From: Symsagittifera roscoffensis
Taxonomy: Eukaryota; Xenacoelomorpha; Acoela; Convolutidae
Assembly (NCBI RefSeq): GCF_963678635.1
Contig: NC_087068.1
Coordinates: 35,533,436 to 35,597,435, forward strand
Direction of reading: 5' to 3'
DNA length: 64,000 nucleotides
In this document: one piece after another, positions 60,302 through 64,000 of the stretch
Position numbering within the stretch: the stretch's first letter is position 1
Layout of the letters: every line of letters starts with the position of its first letter
Notes under the pieces: model-generated
Database searches by the model: none
Told to the model about the DNA's origin: nothing
The model's input: the letters and a program-made list of their open reading frames with translations, nothing else
Made by a program: the position numbers and the translations under genes

Positions 60302-60610
60302 GTGAACCAGAATAACGAATGCCGCCGACGACTGTGGAATCCACAAAAACTACTGGAAGGCAAAGTATGTATGCTTTTGAACATACGTCTGAAAACAAAA
60401 AAATTGTGTCATTTTGCATATGGCGGCGAAGAACTATTTTCAAAGAAAAAGAGCGTGTGTTTACCCTGCCAAAAAGAATGCGGAAAATCTTCAAAAACAT
60501 GCTTTTGGGTTCATGGACCCACAGTTCAAAAAGATTTAGGCTCCACATGCATCCGAAGCTGTAGAAAATATTTAAAAAAGCACAAAAAAACTGGGGATGA
60601 TAAAACTTAA
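60302..60610 (+). CDS. Small Cys-rich basic protein, unrecognised
   Basis: A 102-codon frame, unusually rich in Lys and Cys. The C-terminal half has ordered cysteines: CLPCQKECGKSSKTCFWVHG, then CIRSC followed by KKHKK, i.e. C-x2-C-x3-C-x6-C and later C-x3-C. This could be a zinc-binding or disulfide-bonded small protein or an exon of one. There is no signal peptide at the ATG. It sits about 300 bp before a MITE. An overlapping frame (60319-60564) is its shadow. Confidence 0.35.
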   Translation: MNQNNECRRRLWNPQKLLEGKVCMLLNIRLKTKKLCHFAYGGEELFSKKKSVCLPCQKECGKSSKTCFWVHGPTVQKDLGSTCIRSCRKYLKKHKKTGDDKT

Positions 60611-60904
60611 CCAGCGGTAACTTAACTCGGGAAAAACTTAACAAGCGGTAAAAAAACTAAACAAAAACTCAAAAAAAAACTCGGAGAAAAGCAAAAAAAT
60701 CGGACAAAAGTTCTTTCAGAGCTGTGTTTTTATTCTGACCACGAAGAGCGCCAACCATCAGGTAGTAAAAAAGACTCATCAAAAGCGATTGAGTGATAGG
60801 TCATATTGAAGCCCTTGGAGTGCTTCAGCACGCGCCAGAAAACAAAATGACTGGGTGAAGAACATGCGTGTCAAAATAATAACGCTCTTGAGACATTTCA
60901 GAGC
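60611..60904. other. No gene seen
   Basis: A-rich. The wording taacttaac/aaaactaaac and agcggtaa is repeated near 60612-60660 (ccagcggtaacttaac, caagcggtaaaaaaac). Confidence 0.4.
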
Positions 60905-61269
60905 GTTATTGTTCCGACTTTCGATACGAAAGTAACGAAATATTTGTGCTCGGGGTGGGTTATTAACGCGTAAGCGGAGAGTTAATCCGTCTTAGTAATC
61001 GTTCCAAATTTGTTTAACGAAGCTTATTTGCCATAACTGATTTGTTACAAGTAGCGAAATCTATCCTTTTGTACTTTATATGGTGTGTGGGGGGATTATT
61101 TTTTTAAAAAAATTCAAATTTTTGAAAAAAAAATTTTCATTTTGTTCTATTACTTTTAATTTTTAAATGTTATTACTGCTCCTTAAACCTTAATAGGCAG
61201 TCGGAACATTCAGGGCTTCCCCGAGCACAAATATTCCGTTACTTTCGTATCGAAAGTAGGAACAATAAC
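60905..61269. mobile_element. MITE with about 50-bp terminal inverted repeats
   Basis: The left end gttattgttccgactttcga (60905), continuing through tacgaaagtaacg and gtgctcgggg, is mirrored by the right end ccccgagcacaaatatt, cgttactttcgtatcgaaag and ggaacaataac ending 61269. The tip holds the palindrome ctttcgatacgaaag. No frame of any length. A second, degraded copy lies at 40508-41010. Target duplication not evident. Confidence 0.9.
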
Positions 61270-61451
61270 AAGCCAGAAAATATTTAAGACAATCGCAAAC
61301 AAAATAGTCAAATTATGGGATTATATTGAGAATGATTTGCATATAAATTGTAAATGCAGGCTCCAGATACATCTGAAGCGGCAGAAAAACTAAATTGAAA
61401 CATTCGAGAAAACAGTCAAAAAATCAGACCAAAAAACTGCTGTGCTATAAT

Positions 61452-61555
61452 ATCCTGCCGATCACAAACTGTAGGACAAGGCAGTCGTCAGATGCGGTTG
61501 AGTATCCTACCGATCACAAACTGTAGCACAAGGCAGTCGTCAGATGCGGTTGAGT
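61452..61555 (+). repeat. Tandem repeat, two 52-bp units
   Basis: atcctgccgatcacaaactg at 61452 and atcctaccgatcacaaactg at 61504. Both continue ggcagtcgtcagatgcggtt then gagt. Only two differences were seen between the units. Confidence 0.95.
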
Positions 61556-61559
61556 GTGA

Positions 61560-63440
61560 TAGATCTTATTAAAACGCATAGAAGTGCTTCGTATTTTTTT
61601 TTTAAAAAAACGACATATAAAAAGAACTTGACTGCGGCAAAAATTCTAGACAAACCTTAAAAAAGTGCTGCAGTTTGATTTGTACGCAGACGTTCCGTTC
61701 CAGTCAAAATCAATTTTATAACAGAGTCAGTGATAAACGAAAAAATGAGTAAATTGAAAAGTGAACTCAAATAAAGAATAAAACCTTGAAATAAAAAATA
61801 GTTTTGAGAAGTTGTTTATTTAGACATTTTTCCAGAGGTTCAATCTGTCAAATCATTCCAAAGCAAAAAACTAACAATTGAAAAAACTGCAAAGCAAAAA
61901 AAAATCAAGTTTCTATCTAGCTGCTATCAAGATTACAAATAACAGAGCCAGTAAGGAAATTTAAGTTAAGTTGTGAAACAAAATCAGTTTTAGTTTCTTT
62001 CTTCATATATCATATATTCTGTTACAGTTTTTGCTATCAAACTTACAAATTATTTCAATGACAAAAACTTTTTTCAGTCTTTCTCCAAAAGTGTACACAA
62101 AGTTTTAGACAAAGCTAAAAAAAAAGAAAAAAGAATCTTTCTTCCACGGTATTTACATAACTGTTCTCTGCAAAACCATTTTTGAAATTAAAATAATTTG
62201 AATACGGCAAAAAATCCAATATATGTGAAATCATAAGTTGTTTCATAAATTGTTTAACTAGACAAAATTTCGAAACCAATGGGTACACTCTCAAATAAAT
62301 TGTCAAAAACAACTCTTGGCTCCCAAAAAACTTGCATAAAAGAAACTTATTTCCTATCTAGTTGCTGAACGAACAGACTCCAACTAACAGAGCCAAACTG
62401 GAAGAAAAATGTTTTCTTTGACAGCAAACATTTAACAAAAATTAAATTTTTCTCTGGTTTGATTTATCCGCGGTACTTACACAATGTTGGAAAAATACAT
62501 CTAAATACAAAATCGATTGCAAGCAAAACAAAACTTATTGTATATCAAGGCAAAAATTTGACGAATTATTGTAAAAAGATTAATGTAAATTGCGCAAAAA
62601 AAAACATGTATAAAAGTCTCGGATCCTAATAAAAAGACAAAATGACTTAGTCCAACTCAAATTGGAACGCAACAAACCGCCGCTTGCGCGCGCTATTAAA
62701 TGTCGCGCTTTAATTATCCCAAATTGGCCAATTAACCCTTAATTTTACAAAAAAGTGTACCAGATAAAATTTGGTTGCTTTGAGGAGCGGACAACAATTT
62801 TTTTCAGTTGGCATAAAAAAACTTTCGTCAAAATGCTTTGCTAGAAAACCAAAATTGACTGAATAAAAAACCAACCCAAGGATATCTTTTTCTTAAAATG
62901 TCAAAACGGAAGAAAAAACAAATTACATGTATCAAACAAAAATAAACTTCATAAACATGAGTTTCTTTCAAAAGATGATCATTTAGGCCAATTTCGAAAC
63001 AATTTGTCATTTTTCTCCACAGCAAATCCAATCTAGTTTGAAACAAAAGGAAGTTCATATCAACTAGCTGACTAAACTCCAACTACAGAGTTTGCGTACA
63101 AAATAATAACAAGTCAAACGAACGAAGATGAAGAAGCCAGTGAAAACTAGAAATGAAACTGAAGGTGCTTTTAACTTAATGAACAAAACAATACAGACAC
63201 ACTTTGATATATATTGATATATCCACAAAAATATTGATATATCCAACAAAAAAACTATAAACATCACGAAAATTAATTTGAAATTATTTAACTACAAGTT
63301 CATTTTTTGCAAATAAATTGATTTTCCTAATGTTTGTTTCAAAATCTGTTCGATGATTTCTTTTAACGGCATTTGAAGAACTAATTTTAGTGAATTTTCT
63401 AAATGTTTCTTAGTAAAACCAAAAAGAAGCATTTCGTAAA
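61560..63440. repeat. A-rich stretch with diverged repeated blocks
   Basis: No gene seen. Similar blocks recur: tctatctagctgctatcaag...taacagagccagtaagg near 61912, cctatctagttgctgaacga...taacagagccaaactgg near 62353, caactagctgactaaactcc...tacagagtttgcg near 63060, and ataacagagtcagtgataa near 61719. They look like decayed copies of one repeat. Confidence 0.4.
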
Positions 63441-63448
63441 GATTCGGG

Positions 63449-63817
63449 CTAGCAATCTGTGTTTGAGCTTTTTTCCTTTTTCTTCCTCCGACCCGTAGTT
63501 GAAGTTAGCGGATTATCGTTAGATAGAAACTCTTCTGGTTCTGGAAACAGCTGGATGTCGCCCGGCAGTTTTGCCGCACAGAAAAGCACAGGGTTACTTT
63601 GGATCTCATCAAAGGGATCATCCTCATCCTCGTAATTTCCATCCGGAGAAAGGAAATTAGGCGAAATATCAGGCGGCGGGTTTAACTGGGGCTGGTAATT
63701 TGGGTTTGAGTTCGGATTTGTGTTCACATTTGGAAGGTTTTGATAGTTGTGACTAAACAAACAACTCATTTCAGCTATCAATTTAACAAAAAGCTCATTC
63801 GTGTCCAATTTTGACAT
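63449..63817 (-). CDS. Hypothetical acidic, Asn/Pro-rich protein with a basic tail
   Basis: A 122-codon minus-strand frame with composition clearly unlike chance: an N-terminal helix (ELFVKLIAEMSCLF, residues 8-21), an Asn/Pro-rich linker (residues 26-56), an acidic cluster NYEDEDDPFDE (61-71), a second acidic PEPEEF and a C-terminal GRRKKKEK near residue 109, which could act as a nuclear localisation signal. The start is the first ATG after an upstream stop (ttaagaaATG on the minus strand). GC content is higher than in the flanks. I recognise no family. It could be a single-exon gene, a terminal exon or an element gene continuing beyond the window. Confidence 0.5.
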   Translation of the reverse strand: MSKLDTNELFVKLIAEMSCLFSHNYQNLPNVNTNPNSNPNYQPQLNPPPDISPNFLSPDGNYEDEDDPFDEIQSNPVLFCAAKLPGDIQLFPEPEEFLSNDNPLTSTTGRRKKKEKSSNTDC

Positions 63818-64000
63818 TTCTTAAAATTTGCACCATCTTTTTTTCCCAAAACTATTCAATATCCATTTGATTATCAAAATTTCTTCTTTTGGAATAGTTT
63901 CTGTCGTCTTGAGAATATTAAACGAATAAAATGCGGTTGCGTCAAAGGTAGCTGGTAGCAAAGGTAGTCAAAGATTTTTAACGCATATCATAGGCTCACT
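63818..64000. other. Window edge, no gene seen
   Basis: Short stretch upstream of the minus-strand hypothetical gene. A promoter may lie here, but none is recognisable. Confidence 0.35.

Overview
This is AT-rich nuclear DNA from an animal, most likely an invertebrate, and it is dominated by decayed transposable elements. The animal assignment rests on three things. There is a complete 451-codon alpha-tubulin gene with introns after Met1 and inside codon 76. There is a full-length DRAM/TMEM150-type six-pass membrane protein gene. The repeats (Polinton-type polymerase, retrovirus-like integrase, CR1/jockey-type LINE, hAT MITEs) are typical of invertebrate genomes. The polymerase resembles, from memory, Polinton-type sequences common in cnidarians; the species cannot be named from the sequence. 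A 200-base N run at 24006-24205 is an assembly gap.

Layout. About 1.3-21.8 kb is one large element bounded by inverted repeats of roughly 400 bp, interpreted as a dead Polinton/Maverick. It carries remnants of a protein-primed family B DNA polymerase whose C-terminal two thirds, plus part of the right inverted repeat, is present three times in tandem with a 2835-bp period. It also holds duplicated minus-strand remnants of an unrecognised gene, a zinc-finger fragment and a cluster of CRE-like and CCAAT boxes. From 24.8 to 25.6 kb lies the intronless DRAM-like gene. From about 29 to 40 kb, on the minus strand, lies a decayed retrovirus-like (Gypsy/Metaviridae-type) element with three tandem integrase regions and an env-like 3' part but no visible reverse transcriptase. 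The alpha-tubulin gene is at 42.5-44.3 kb. A decayed non-LTR retrotransposon occupies 47.9-51.5 kb. A long-inverted-repeat element at 52.0-53.8 kb has two hAT-type MITEs nested in it. From 54 kb on there are small repeats, MITEs, a block of higher GC, a LINE tail and three small unrecognised reading frames.

Only alpha-tubulin and the DRAM-like gene are convincing intact host genes. They are unrelated in function and look like islands in a repeat-rich region. The recurrent theme is local tandem duplication inside dead transposons: polymerase x3, integrase x3, subterminal repeat x2 and an unknown gene x2. Lesions shared between polymerase copies show that the gene was already broken when it was amplified.
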